Assembly (NCBI GenBank): GCA_009778375.1
Contig: WRJW01000209.1
Coordinates: forward strand, 1 to 15,955
Source of the DNA: Bacteroidota bacterium
Lineage (GTDB): Bacteria > Bacteroidota > Bacteroidia > Bacteroidales > UBA932
Length of the DNA stretch: 15,955 bases
Reading direction: 5' to 3'
The translations under genes and the position numbers were made by a program. Shown piece after piece: positions 6,472 to 14,678 of this stretch (the first letter of the stretch is position 1; each line of letters opens with the position of its first letter). The notes beneath the pieces were generated by a model. That model saw only the letters and a program-made list of their open reading frames with translations. It had not been told where the DNA came from and did not search any database.

Positions 6472-8413
6472 GTTGTTCTATAAATTCACGTCTGGGTGGC
6501 ACTTCGTCGCCCATAAGCATAGAAAATATACGGTCTGCTTCGGCCGCGTTGTCGATCGTTACCTGGCGCAACAAACGGTTATCGGGATTCATGGTGGTAT
6601 CCCACAACTGAATGGCGTTCATCTCTCCCAGACCTTTGTAGCGTTGTACGTGGAGCCCGCTCTCTTTGCCTTTTCCAATCTGTTCCACCGCACCTTTGCG
6701 CTCCTCTTCTGTCCAGCAATAGCACTCTTCTTTCCCTTTTTTTATCAAGTAGAGCGGGGGGGTGGCAATATATACATGGCCGTTTTTAATCAAATCCTGC
6801 ATGTGCCGGAAAAAGAAGGTGAGGATTAGGGTGGCAATATGGCTTCCGTCCACGTCGGCGTCGGTCATGATGACCACCTTATGGTAACGTAATTTTTGCA
6901 GGTTAAGGGCTTTGCTGTCCTCTTCGGTGCCAATGGTAACGCCCAGGGCGGTGTAGATATTCCGAATTTCTTCGTTTTCGAATACTTTGTGTTCCATGGC
7001 CTTTTCCACGTTCAAAATTTTACCTCGCAGGGGTAAAATGGCTTGAAAAACACGATCTCGACCCGATTTGGCAGTTCCGCCTGCCGAATCACCCTCGACC
7101 AAGAAGAGCTCGCATTTGGCAGGGTCGCGGTCGGAGCAGTCCGATAATTTGCCGGGGAGTCCCGATCCGGACATTACGGTTTTGCGTTGCACCATTTCGC
7201 GGGCTTTGCGGGCGGCGTGGCGGGCGGTAGCGGCCAAAATTACCTTATCTACAATAGATTTGGCGTCTTTGGGATTTTCTTCCAAATAATTTTCCAATGC
7301 AGACGATACGGCTTGGGATACGGCGCCTACCACCTCGCTGTTTCCCAATTTGGTTTTGGTTTGACCTTCAAATTGGGGCTCTGCTACTTTTATAGAAATA
7401 ATGGCCGTGAGTCCTTCTCTAAAATCCGAAGGGTCGATGTCAAATTTGAGTTTGGCCAAAAAACCGTTCTTGTCTGCATAATTTTTAAGGGTGGTGGTCA
7501 GCCCCCTGCGGAATCCGCTTAAGTGGGTTCCTCCCTCTATAGTATTAATATTGTTTACATAAGAATGGAGGTTCTCGCTAAAACCGGTGTTGTATTGCAT
7601 GGCAATCTCAATCGGAAAACCGCTTTTGCTCGTTTCTAAATAAATAGGCTTTTCGGTCAGTTTGTCGCGGGTACCGTCCAAATAGGAGACAAATTCGAGC
7701 AGCCCCTGTTCCGAATAAAAAGTTTCGCCGTGGTAGCAAGCCTCCTCATTTTCTCCCTTTTCCATCGGATCGGGTTCCCGATGATCGGTAATGCTCAGGC
7801 GTACGCCTTTGTTCAAAAAGGCCAATTCGCGGAGGCGGGCTGCTAATATATCGTAGCTGAATTGAGTGGTCTGTACAAAAATTTCGGGATCGGGAATAAA
7901 AGTTATAATCGTTCCGGTATCGTTTGCGGTTCCAACTTCTTCTACTTTTGTTTGGGGAACCCCCCTGCGATACTCCTGTCTGTAGATTTTTCCGTCGCGT
8001 CTTATTTCGGCTACCAATTTGATGGCTAAAGCATTTACGCAGGACACCCCTACGCCGTGCAACCCTCCGGAAACTTTATAACTCTCTTTGCTAAACTTGC
8101 CTCCGGCGTGCAGCATGGTCAGAACCACTTCTAAGGCCGATTTGCCCTCTTTTTCATGGGTATCTACCGGAATGCCCCGGCCATTGTCGGTAACGGTTAC
8201 CGAATGGTCCGCATTGATGCTTACCGTAATTTCGCTACAATATCCGGCTAAGGCCTCGTCAATCGAATTGTCTACTACTTCGTATACCAAGTGGTGAAGG
8301 CCCCTGGAGCCTATGTCGCCGATGTACATCGACGGGCGTTTCCGTACGGCCTCCAAGCCCTCCAAAACTTGGATGTTATCGGCAGTGTATTGATCTTGCT
8401 TATCGTTAATCAT
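6443..8413 (-). CDS. gyrB: DNA gyrase subunit B
   Basis: This is the ATPase subunit of DNA gyrase, which introduces negative supercoils together with GyrA. The 656-residue protein has the GHKL ATPase motifs E45/N49, DNGRGIP at 76-82 and GGLHGVG at 116-122. It also has the TOPRIM EGDSAGG at 440-446, metal-binding DADVDGSH at 518-525, QRYKGLGEM at 590-598 and QLWDTTMNP at 602-610. The length and QLWDTTMNP ending fit GyrB of the type lacking the enterobacterial TOPRIM insertion, rather than ParE. A well-formed promoter lies just upstream. It heads a tight run with the M23 peptidase, spt and SDR genes, which is unusual company; gyrA is not in the window. Confidence 0.96.
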   Translation of the reverse strand: MINDKQDQYTADNIQVLEGLEAVRKRPSMYIGDIGSRGLHHLVYEVVDNSIDEALAGYCSEITVSINADHSVTVTDNGRGIPVDTHEKEGKSALEVVLTMLHAGGKFSKESYKVSGGLHGVGVSCVNALAIKLVAEIRRDGKIYRQEYRRGVPQTKVEEVGTANDTGTIITFIPDPEIFVQTTQFSYDILAARLRELAFLNKGVRLSITDHREPDPMEKGENEEACYHGETFYSEQGLLEFVSYLDGTRDKLTEKPIYLETSKSGFPIEIAMQYNTGFSENLHSYVNNINTIEGGTHLSGFRRGLTTTLKNYADKNGFLAKLKFDIDPSDFREGLTAIISIKVAEPQFEGQTKTKLGNSEVVGAVSQAVSSALENYLEENPKDAKSIVDKVILAATARHAARKAREMVQRKTVMSGSGLPGKLSDCSDRDPAKCELFLVEGDSAGGTAKSGRDRVFQAILPLRGKILNVEKAMEHKVFENEEIRNIYTALGVTIGTEEDSKALNLQKLRYHKVVIMTDADVDGSHIATLILTFFFRHMQDLIKNGHVYIATPPLYLIKKGKEECYCWTEEERKGAVEQIGKGKESGLHVQRYKGLGEMNAIQLWDTTMNPDNRLLRQVTIDNAAEADRIFSMLMGDEVPPRREFIEQHAKYANIDA

Positions 8414-8438
8414 GAATACATATATAATTCTAAACCCG

Positions 8439-8469
8439 CAAAGGTACGAAAAAAGGGTAAAAAATCAAA
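8439..8469 (-). promoter_or_regulatory. gyrB promoter (TTTG-N19-TACCTTTG)
   Basis: The minus strand carries TTTG (8466-8469), exactly 19 nt, then TACCTTTG (8439-8446). This is the full Bacteroidetes -33/-7 consensus with ideal spacing, and it ends 25 nt before the gyrB ATG. The -33 box overlaps the last codon and TGA stop of the preceding barrel gene, so gyrB can be transcribed both from here and by read-through. Confidence 0.75.
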
Positions 8470-10258
8470 ATCTAATGGTAATACCCCCTCCAATCCTGAT
8501 ACCCGGCTCCCTGTAGAGCAAATAATATTGCTGGTCGGAGTTAAACAGGTTTTTACCCTCTACATAAAGGCCAAACCACGAAGCAAAACGGTATTCGAGC
8601 ATAATTCCCAGGTCGGCAAAACCGTCTATTTGACTATAACCGTCATAGAGGTACCCGCGGGCAGATAGAGCGGGAAGGGCAGCCGCCGATACCGATCCTC
8701 TGTATGCTGCGGACACCGTGGCAAGAATGCGTTCCCTCCATTGGTAATGTGCAGTCAGGCTTAATTCTACATCGGGTTTATGCCAGGCAGGAGTATCTGT
8801 TGAGAGGGAATAATGGTGGTAATCGCCTCGGAGTTTCAAACAAACGGCCCTGCTCTCCCAACTCAGGGCGGCGCCGACGGTCAGTTGTTCTTCTGTGTCG
8901 TACGTCAGGGCAAAGAGGTTGTCTAAATAGATAAACGCTTCGGGATTATCGGTTACAAATTGTTTATAGGAGGTATTTACAAAATAGTATTGGTTTTTAG
9001 TCAGGGTGTATCGACCATACAGATGAAGCCCCATTCGTTCCCCTGCTTTGCCCTTAAATCCGGCTTGAAATATCCAGGGTATATGGCTGCTGCGCAGGTC
9101 TAAATTAGGAGCAATCCAAGGATTTTCTGCCATAAGCGATTGGTAGCTGTTGAGTCGTCCTTCGCCCCTGAGGTCGGCGTAAACTTCTAATCGTTGAGCT
9201 ATTAATTGGAAAGATGCGGAAATCTTGGGATAAAGAAATACTTTGTTCCTTTTTGAAGTGTTTGGTTCCTGATAGTTGAGGATGTCGGTCATAACAATAC
9301 CGGCGTTAACGCCGAATCTTTTGGCATTGATTTGATAATAGGGATTCAAGGAGATGACGCCTCTGTCTAATTCCGTACCGGTTATATCGTTGGAAAAGTC
9401 TCCCATAACCCGCAAGCCTGCGGTATGATGCTCCAGAAAGCGAACGCCTGCGTTTGCTTGAAAGGTCAGCAAGTTTTCTCTTCGCGCCGGCGCTTTGGAG
9501 AGCTGCCAAAGATGGGTCTCTCCTTCGATCATATTCCAGCCAAGCAGAATCTCCCAAATGGCTCCCTCTTTAGTGGTTTTGGGGGATGAAAGGATCATAT
9601 TGACTTTGTAAAGATTATAAAGGTGGGACAGGCTGTCTCGCATAAAATCACGGCTGTTCAACTTTTGGGGATTAAAAGCGGAGGGCAGGAGGGGGGCCAC
9701 TCCGAAGTAGGTATACCGATGGCGATGAAAGTCGCCTCCGATTTCGAAATTGCCTTTATCCCAGTTTAACGCATAATGAAGGCCCATATTGCTCCGAGAT
9801 TGGTCGGCTACCGCTTTTCGCTCTTGATAAACTAAGGGCAACCGATCCCAAAACGATTGGTGTTCTGCGGTAAATTGCAAAGAGGATGCTCTGTCTAAAG
9901 GGGCCTGTATCCAAAGAGCGCCCTCCGGAGAAAGAGGATAGGTCGCTCCTATGCGCATCAATACCCAGGGGTGCTTGGAGACTCCCGCAGGCCTAAGTCT
10001 TACAAAAGGAAGAGGAGTAAAAGCGTAGAGGTCGCGGTATGGTTTTTCGAATATGGAGTAACCCATCGTAAGATTAAACTGACCAATGGAGTCGGGGATG
10101 ACAGGCGGGAGTTTTGGTTTGCTTGCCTCCATAATTTGTCCCTCGTAGTCGCGTTGCACCTCCACTTTGGGATTGATGGTACTGTTTTGGGCGTACGTTA
10201 CCGTGGCACACAGGATAGAGGCGGCTATAAAAAAGGGTGTTTTATGGGTGTTCATCAT
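8465..10258 (-). CDS. Plugless TonB-receptor-like outer membrane beta-barrel protein
   Basis: The 597-residue product has a signal peptide (about 1-22, ending TYAQ), a short linker (NPKVEVQRDYEGQIMEA) and then alternating amphipathic beta strands to the C-terminus. The ending (VEGKNLFN, GGGITIRF with terminal F) resembles the last strands of TonB-dependent receptors and a BAM recognition signal. No plug domain or carboxypeptidase-like N-terminal domain is present, so it is a barrel only. Similar proteins in Bacteroidetes are generally annotated as TonB-dependent receptors. The ATG chosen (TAATGATG) overlaps the TPR stop by one base; the longer alternative from 10285 puts nine charged and polar residues before the signal peptide and is less likely. 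It is probably coupled to the TPR gene. Function is unknown. Confidence 0.8.
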   Translation of the reverse strand: MMNTHKTPFFIAASILCATVTYAQNSTINPKVEVQRDYEGQIMEASKPKLPPVIPDSIGQFNLTMGYSIFEKPYRDLYAFTPLPFVRLRPAGVSKHPWVLMRIGATYPLSPEGALWIQAPLDRASSLQFTAEHQSFWDRLPLVYQERKAVADQSRSNMGLHYALNWDKGNFEIGGDFHRHRYTYFGVAPLLPSAFNPQKLNSRDFMRDSLSHLYNLYKVNMILSSPKTTKEGAIWEILLGWNMIEGETHLWQLSKAPARRENLLTFQANAGVRFLEHHTAGLRVMGDFSNDITGTELDRGVISLNPYYQINAKRFGVNAGIVMTDILNYQEPNTSKRNKVFLYPKISASFQLIAQRLEVYADLRGEGRLNSYQSLMAENPWIAPNLDLRSSHIPWIFQAGFKGKAGERMGLHLYGRYTLTKNQYYFVNTSYKQFVTDNPEAFIYLDNLFALTYDTEEQLTVGAALSWESRAVCLKLRGDYHHYSLSTDTPAWHKPDVELSLTAHYQWRERILATVSAAYRGSVSAAALPALSARGYLYDGYSQIDGFADLGIMLEYRFASWFGLYVEGKNLFNSDQQYYLLYREPGIRIGGGITIRF

Positions 10259-13257
10259 TATTTTGCGCTTTTTTTGAGGTTGCATTTTTGAATCTGTACG
10301 CGAACAATGTCGTGTATATTGTCCGGTTCGGCAGGTTTATATTCGTCCAATAAACTTTGGTAGGTGGCTAAAGCCTGTTCAAATTCTCCCCTTTCGGTAT
10401 AAATGTCTCCCAGAATAATAAAACTGAGGGCGATCCAGTAATGTTGGGGCGAGTCGCTGTCGGATAGAGCATAAATTTGTTCTTCGGCCTGATCAAAATT
10501 GCCGGAGTTGTAAGCGTTCTGAATCAAAATATAGGCCGATTCTGCTCCAAGTGGCGTGTAGGTCTCGGAGGCTAATTTTTGAAAAAGAGAGATGGCCGGT
10601 TCTTGCTGTCCCAACGTTTGGAGGGATTTGGCCTCAATATATGTAAGTTCTTGAGTAACAGAAGGCGGAAGCCCCTTAATCTGGACCGTTTTTTGGGCTT
10701 GCGCGGCGGCTTGTTCAAACCGTTGTTCCTTGTAGTAGCTGCGGCTCTTCCCAATTTCTGCCTCTGCTTTGTTCTTCTCTAAGAGGGCAATTTCCGAGAG
10801 GGTTTCGTACCCTTTTCGGGCTTCTTCAAATTTTTCGAGCCGGTAAGAGATCCGCGCGTACTGAAGGATGGCCTGTTCGGCAAAGGATCCCGAACCATTA
10901 CGCATGGCCGTTAAGTATGCGTCGGCAGCTTCTTCGTCTTTACCGTTTTGGAGCAGGCATTCGGCGATGTAAAAATGGGTTTGGGCATTTTGAGAACCAT
11001 CGGGATATTGTTTGAGCAGGTCGCGAAAAGATTTTAGGGCCTCTGTATAAGCGCCGTTCAGGAAAAGACGTTCACCGGCGTCAAACATCATTTGCTCCTG
11101 TTGATCCGCGGTTTTCCCACTTTCTCTGCCCAACTGGGCCAGATAGTCAAAATAGCCTCTGGCATCGTTTTTTTCCTGATAGATATTCTCGATTCCGGCT
11201 AAAGCGTTATCGGCTTCGGGCGATTCGGGAAATTCTTCAAGTACTTTTTTGTAAAAGGCCATTGCTCGGTCGGGCTGTTTCAGATTTATTTGAATTAATC
11301 CCAATTCTACCAAGGCTTTAGTGTAGAAAAACGTAGTGTCTGAGTTGGCAATCAGGTTGAGGAAAATGGTTTCGGCCGTAGCGTAGTCTCCCGTTTGCAG
11401 GTAGGTTCGGCCCAATTCAAAGTTGGCGGCGGGTTGGAGGGGACTATGAGGATAAGAACTCATCATCCGGTGGAGGCTGGCTATTTTTTGGTTAGGCTTA
11501 AAGAGCAATCCTTGGGCTAAAGCCGTTTGGTAAAGACTGTAATCTGTTGGAAATCCATTGGATCCCGTGGCTAAGGCATAATGTTCGATGGCTTGCAAAT
11601 AATTCTTTTCCAAAAAGAAACAATCCCCCAGCCGACATTGGGCATCGGCAAAGTAGGTGAGGGTATGCTGATTGCCTCTTGAAAGGTAGGTCTTAAAAGA
11701 TTGGGCTGCCTGCGGATACTCTTCTAAGCCAAACCAGGCGTAGGCTATATGATAGGGGACAGTGGTGCGTTCGGCAGAGGAGGGCGAAGAGGGGTCCATG
11801 CCCAAAAAACGGTTCCATTGATTGATGGCGTCGTGGTATCTTCCACTGCGATAGAGACATTCTGCTTTCCAGTAGGCAGCCAGCTGGCGGACTCCGGCTA
11901 ATGGAGCTTCTGCCTCAATGGCCGCATCAAAAAGGGATTCGGCTTCCCGGTAAGAACCGGCTTCGAGCAATTGCAGGGCGCGGAGCAAAGAGGCGCGCTG
12001 CAATTTTTCGAGGGTGGGCTTTTGGGGATTGGAGATGGCCTGAAGGGCGGGTAAAGCACTGCGGTAATCTTTGTTAAGTAAATAAGCATCTGCAATATAA
12101 CTTTGTATTTCGTTGGCTTTTTGGGTATCGGGATAACGATCCATATAAGCGTTAAAAGCGCCAATATTGCCGTTGAGGTCAAAGGAGAGTTTGGCAAAAT
12201 TAAAAAAAGCGTCTTCTTCTATGGAGGTATCGTAGGAGATCGAAGAGGCTAAGCGAAAAGCGTTTAAGGCTGCTAATTTGTTTTTGGTCTGTATATAGGT
12301 CTCTCCAAGGTAATAGAGCGCGTTCTGGCCTAAAGAGTCTGATACCAAAGCGGTGGTCTCGAAAAAAACTGCGGACTGTGCATAATTTTGCAGCGTGTAG
12401 TGAATAACGCCGGCCAAATAGTTATCGTAGCGCGAAAGTTCCGGAGTCTCTTTGCGATAGGTTTCAAAATATTGCAGGGCTTCTTTGGGTCGGTTAAGGG
12501 CGTAAAAAGATTCAGCTAAAATGCGGGCAATGCCGACCTGCTCCCGGTCGGAAGAACGTTGATACAGCTCTTCTCCATCGCCTACAACCTGCTCATATTG
12601 TCGGAGGAGAAATCTGGATTGGAGCAGGTAATAAGGCGAAGCCTGACTAAAGCGGGGGTCATTCAAGGTCCGGGAAAAACCTGCAATGGCCTCATCAAAA
12701 TCTTTATTCAAATAGTTGATATAAGCAGCATAGTAGGTAGCAGGAGTGTCATAACTGCGGATTTTTTCGTCGGAAACACGGTTAAAGTAGCGGTGGGCTA
12801 CCCCAAAATCTCCCGTTTGAAAAGCCGAGTAGCCCGTTTTAAAGGCTAATTCGGAGCGTTCTTCGGGGGTAAATCGGGCGTAATGACATTGTAAAAAATA
12901 GGGTAGCGCTTTGTTGTATTGTTCCTGTTCAAAAAAGTATTTGGCTTGTTCAAAAAAAATCGGTTGAATGAGGATCGAAGTCGGATACCGCTCTATATAT
13001 TCTGCTATTTCCTCCTCCAAACCCTCGCATCGGAGTGCAATGTTGCAAAGGATTACATAGCCTCCTGCGTACGATTTTTCAAAGGTAGATGCAGGGGGAT
13101 AGCTACGTTCCAATTGAAGAAAGAGGCTCTTAGCTAAGGAATAATAACCTTGGTTATATAAAGATTCGGGTGTTTGGGCTACCCCAAAACGACCAAAGAG
13201 GAGGAGACAGCCGACCAAAAAAAGGCCTCGTTTGGATGGGATCAACAAATGAATCAT
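10258..13257 (-). CDS. Large periplasmic tetratricopeptide-repeat protein
   Basis: The 999-residue product has a signal peptide (hydrophobic about 11-26, GVAQ cleavage region) followed by an almost continuous alpha-solenoid. At least fourteen TPR-like units can be read, with the usual spaced G/A/Y and P signature, for example in AECLYRSGRYHDAINQW, FELGRTYLQTGDYATAET and LGDIYTERGEFEQALATY. There is no enzymatic domain, so the likely role is a protein-binding scaffold in the periplasm. The gene is followed with a 1-nt overlap by the barrel gene, suggesting that the two work at the outer membrane together. I chose the ATG at 13257 because the upstream alternative at 13287 would begin ahead of the -7 promoter element at 13273-13280 and add ten residues before a good signal peptide. 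Function is unknown. Confidence 0.85.
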   Translation of the reverse strand: MIHLLIPSKRGLFLVGCLLLFGRFGVAQTPESLYNQGYYSLAKSLFLQLERSYPPASTFEKSYAGGYVILCNIALRCEGLEEEIAEYIERYPTSILIQPIFFEQAKYFFEQEQYNKALPYFLQCHYARFTPEERSELAFKTGYSAFQTGDFGVAHRYFNRVSDEKIRSYDTPATYYAAYINYLNKDFDEAIAGFSRTLNDPRFSQASPYYLLQSRFLLRQYEQVVGDGEELYQRSSDREQVGIARILAESFYALNRPKEALQYFETYRKETPELSRYDNYLAGVIHYTLQNYAQSAVFFETTALVSDSLGQNALYYLGETYIQTKNKLAALNAFRLASSISYDTSIEEDAFFNFAKLSFDLNGNIGAFNAYMDRYPDTQKANEIQSYIADAYLLNKDYRSALPALQAISNPQKPTLEKLQRASLLRALQLLEAGSYREAESLFDAAIEAEAPLAGVRQLAAYWKAECLYRSGRYHDAINQWNRFLGMDPSSPSSAERTTVPYHIAYAWFGLEEYPQAAQSFKTYLSRGNQHTLTYFADAQCRLGDCFFLEKNYLQAIEHYALATGSNGFPTDYSLYQTALAQGLLFKPNQKIASLHRMMSSYPHSPLQPAANFELGRTYLQTGDYATAETIFLNLIANSDTTFFYTKALVELGLIQINLKQPDRAMAFYKKVLEEFPESPEADNALAGIENIYQEKNDARGYFDYLAQLGRESGKTADQQEQMMFDAGERLFLNGAYTEALKSFRDLLKQYPDGSQNAQTHFYIAECLLQNGKDEEAADAYLTAMRNGSGSFAEQAILQYARISYRLEKFEEARKGYETLSEIALLEKNKAEAEIGKSRSYYKEQRFEQAAAQAQKTVQIKGLPPSVTQELTYIEAKSLQTLGQQEPAISLFQKLASETYTPLGAESAYILIQNAYNSGNFDQAEEQIYALSDSDSPQHYWIALSFIILGDIYTERGEFEQALATYQSLLDEYKPAEPDNIHDIVRVQIQKCNLKKSAK

Positions 13258-13272
13258 GAAAGATATTTTTTG

Positions 13273-13280
13273 CAAAAATA
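13273..13280 (-). promoter_or_regulatory. Probable -7 promoter element of the TPR-barrel operon
   Basis: The minus strand reads TATTTTTG (TAnnTTTG), ending 15 nt before the TPR start codon at 13257. The implied 5' leader is only about ten bases. No clear TTTG -33 box is present at 19-21 nt. Confidence 0.5.
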
Positions 13281-13301
13281 ACATCAATCCGTAATAAATT
13301 G

Positions 13302-13309
13302 TACTTTTG
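13302..13309 (+). promoter_or_regulatory. Probable -7 promoter element of ftsE
   Basis: The plus strand reads TACTTTTG (TAnnTTTG), 21 nt before the ftsE ATG at 13331. It diverges from the TPR promoter element, with 21 nt between them. An upstream TTG start for ftsE (13307) would fall inside this element, which supports the ATG. Confidence 0.5.
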
Positions 13310-13330
13310 TATAATTATGTCGCAATATTT

Positions 13331-14053
13331 ATGCCCGAAACCGATTTTTTGCCCGCGCTGATTACCTTTGAAGAGGTAGCTATTATTAAGGAAGAAAACC
13401 TGATCCTTTCGGGCGTCAGTTTTGTTGTGCACGTAGGCGAGTGGGTATACCTGATTGGAAGGGTAGGGAGTGGAAAGACTTCTATTGTAAAAACCTTGAT
13501 CGGAGAAATTCCTATCCGCAGCGGCAAGGCGTTAGCCGTTGGTTTTGACCTGCGCCGACTTAAACGGAGGCAGATTCCCTATCTGCGCCGAGAAATCGGC
13601 GTGGTTTTTCAGGATTTTCAGTTATTGATGGATCGAACGGTATTCGACAATTTAGCCTTTGTGCTTAAAGCTACGGGTTGGCGTGGAAAAAAAAGAATCG
13701 AGGGAAGGATTTACGAAGTGCTGGATCAGGTGGGCATGAGGTCAAAGAGCCACAAAATGCCCCATCAGCTTTCGGGAGGCGAGCAACAGCGGATTGGGAT
13801 TGCCAGGGCTATCCTCAACCATCCTCCTTTGATTGTAGCCGATGAACCTACCGGCAACTTGGATGGAGAAACGGCCGTGGAGATTTTGAATCTGTTTTCA
13901 GAACTTCATAAAAACCATGGATTGACTATTTTTATGGTAACCCATAACCGAGGGCTGGTGCAGCGTTTTCCGGGACGTATCCTCAGGTGCGAAGGAGGTC
14001 GCTGTACGGAGTTGGATATCCATCAGGAAATTGATTTTTCCGATGAACGCTGA
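13331..14053 (+). CDS. ftsE: Cell-division ABC transporter ATP-binding protein FtsE
   Basis: This is an ABC ATPase that, with the membrane protein FtsX, regulates peptidoglycan hydrolases and divisome function. The 240-residue protein contains Walker A GRVGSGKT at 43-50, a Q-loop at Q94, the signature LSGGEQQR at 147-154, Walker B LIVADE at 167-172 with PTGNLDG after it, and H-loop H205. The PTGNLD signature, the size and the LIGRVGSGKTS form fit FtsE better than LolD or MacB ATPases, but the separation is not absolute. ftsX is not adjacent on either side. The coding sequence overlaps nth by 11 nt, so ftsE, nth and xerD are probably one transcript from the promoter at 13302. Confidence 0.85.
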   Translation: MPETDFLPALITFEEVAIIKEENLILSGVSFVVHVGEWVYLIGRVGSGKTSIVKTLIGEIPIRSGKALAVGFDLRRLKRRQIPYLRREIGVVFQDFQLLMDRTVFDNLAFVLKATGWRGKKRIEGRIYEVLDQVGMRSKSHKMPHQLSGGEQQRIGIARAILNHPPLIVADEPTGNLDGETAVEILNLFSELHKNHGLTIFMVTHNRGLVQRFPGRILRCEGGRCTELDIHQEIDFSDER

Positions 14054-14678
14054 GTTTCCCAATCATTTACATCCTCACATTTTTGCGTGGTTTGCGCAAA
14101 ATATGCCGGCGGCCGAGACAGAGTTGCATTACGGTACTCCTTTTCAGCTGTTGGTAGCAACCATCCTTTCTGCCCAATGTACCGACGTAAGGGTAAACTT
14201 GACTACGCCTTCCCTTTTTGCCCGCTTTCCCGATGCTGCCTCCATGGCAAAAGCTTCTGTCGGAGATATATATGCCCTGATTAAGTCGGTATCTTACCCC
14301 AACAATAAAGCAAAGCACTTGGCCGGTATGTCCCGGATGCTCCTGCATAATTATAATGGATTAGTACCGGATGATCCGGATGAACTTCAAAAATTACCCG
14401 GGGTAGGCCGTAAAACAGCCAATGTTGTGGCTTCTGTGGTCTACAAAAAGGCGGTGATTGCGGTAGATACCCACGTATTCAGGATCTCGCATCGGTTGGG
14501 ATTGTCCAACGGTAAAACGCCTGCCAAAGTAGAAGAGGATTTGAATCGAATTATTCCTCATGAACTTTTAGCTATGGCCCATCATTGGTTGATTTTGCAC
14601 GGTCGGTATGTATGTACAGCCCGTAAACCTCATTGTGCCCGATGCGGGCTGGCGGCATGGTGTCCTGCTCACCTCTGA
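14043..14678 (+). CDS. nth: Endonuclease III (DNA glycosylase/AP lyase)
   Basis: This base-excision repair enzyme removes oxidised pyrimidines and cleaves abasic sites. The 211-residue protein has the helix-hairpin-helix LPGVGRKTA around 118-126 with catalytic K124, catalytic D142 in VDTHVFR, and the C-terminal iron-sulfur motif with cysteines at 191, 198, 201 and 207. That spacing (C-x6-C-x2-C-x5-C) is the canonical [4Fe-4S] pattern, and the length matches the family (about 210). I chose the ATG at 14043 over an in-frame TTG at 14031. It overlaps the ftsE end by 11 nt and the following recombinase gene by 22 nt. Confidence 0.95.
   Translation: MNAEFPNHLHPHIFAWFAQNMPAAETELHYGTPFQLLVATILSAQCTDVRVNLTTPSLFARFPDAASMAKASVGDIYALIKSVSYPNNKAKHLAGMSRMLLHNYNGLVPDDPDELQKLPGVGRKTANVVASVVYKKAVIAVDTHVFRISHRLGLSNGKTPAKVEEDLNRIIPHELLAMAHHWLILHGRYVCTARKPHCARCGLAAWCPAHL

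Noticed and set aside
7187..7522. 111-codon plus-strand open frame opposite gyrB
   Set aside because: It is antisense to conserved GyrB motifs, low-complexity aromatic and glycine-rich, with no upstream signal.
6443..8413. ParE (topoisomerase IV) instead of GyrB
   Set aside because: The motif set, length and C-terminal ending (QLWDTTMNP, KYANIDA) fit GyrB of Bacteroidetes better.
10258..10285. Longer barrel start at 10285
   Set aside because: It would place nine extra residues before the signal peptide inside the TPR coding end, whereas the ATG at 10258 gives the TAATG overlap and a normal signal peptide.
11898..12197. 99-codon minus-strand frame inside the TPR gene
   Set aside because: It lies in a different frame of the same strand within a continuous TPR solenoid; its proline- and leucine-rich translation has no domain.
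13195..13257. Lipobox-like LVGC in the TPR signal sequence, suggesting a lipoprotein
   Set aside because: The hydrophobic stretch before the cysteine is only about six residues, and most of the hydrophobic core and an AQ cleavage site follow it. Signal peptidase I cleavage fits better.
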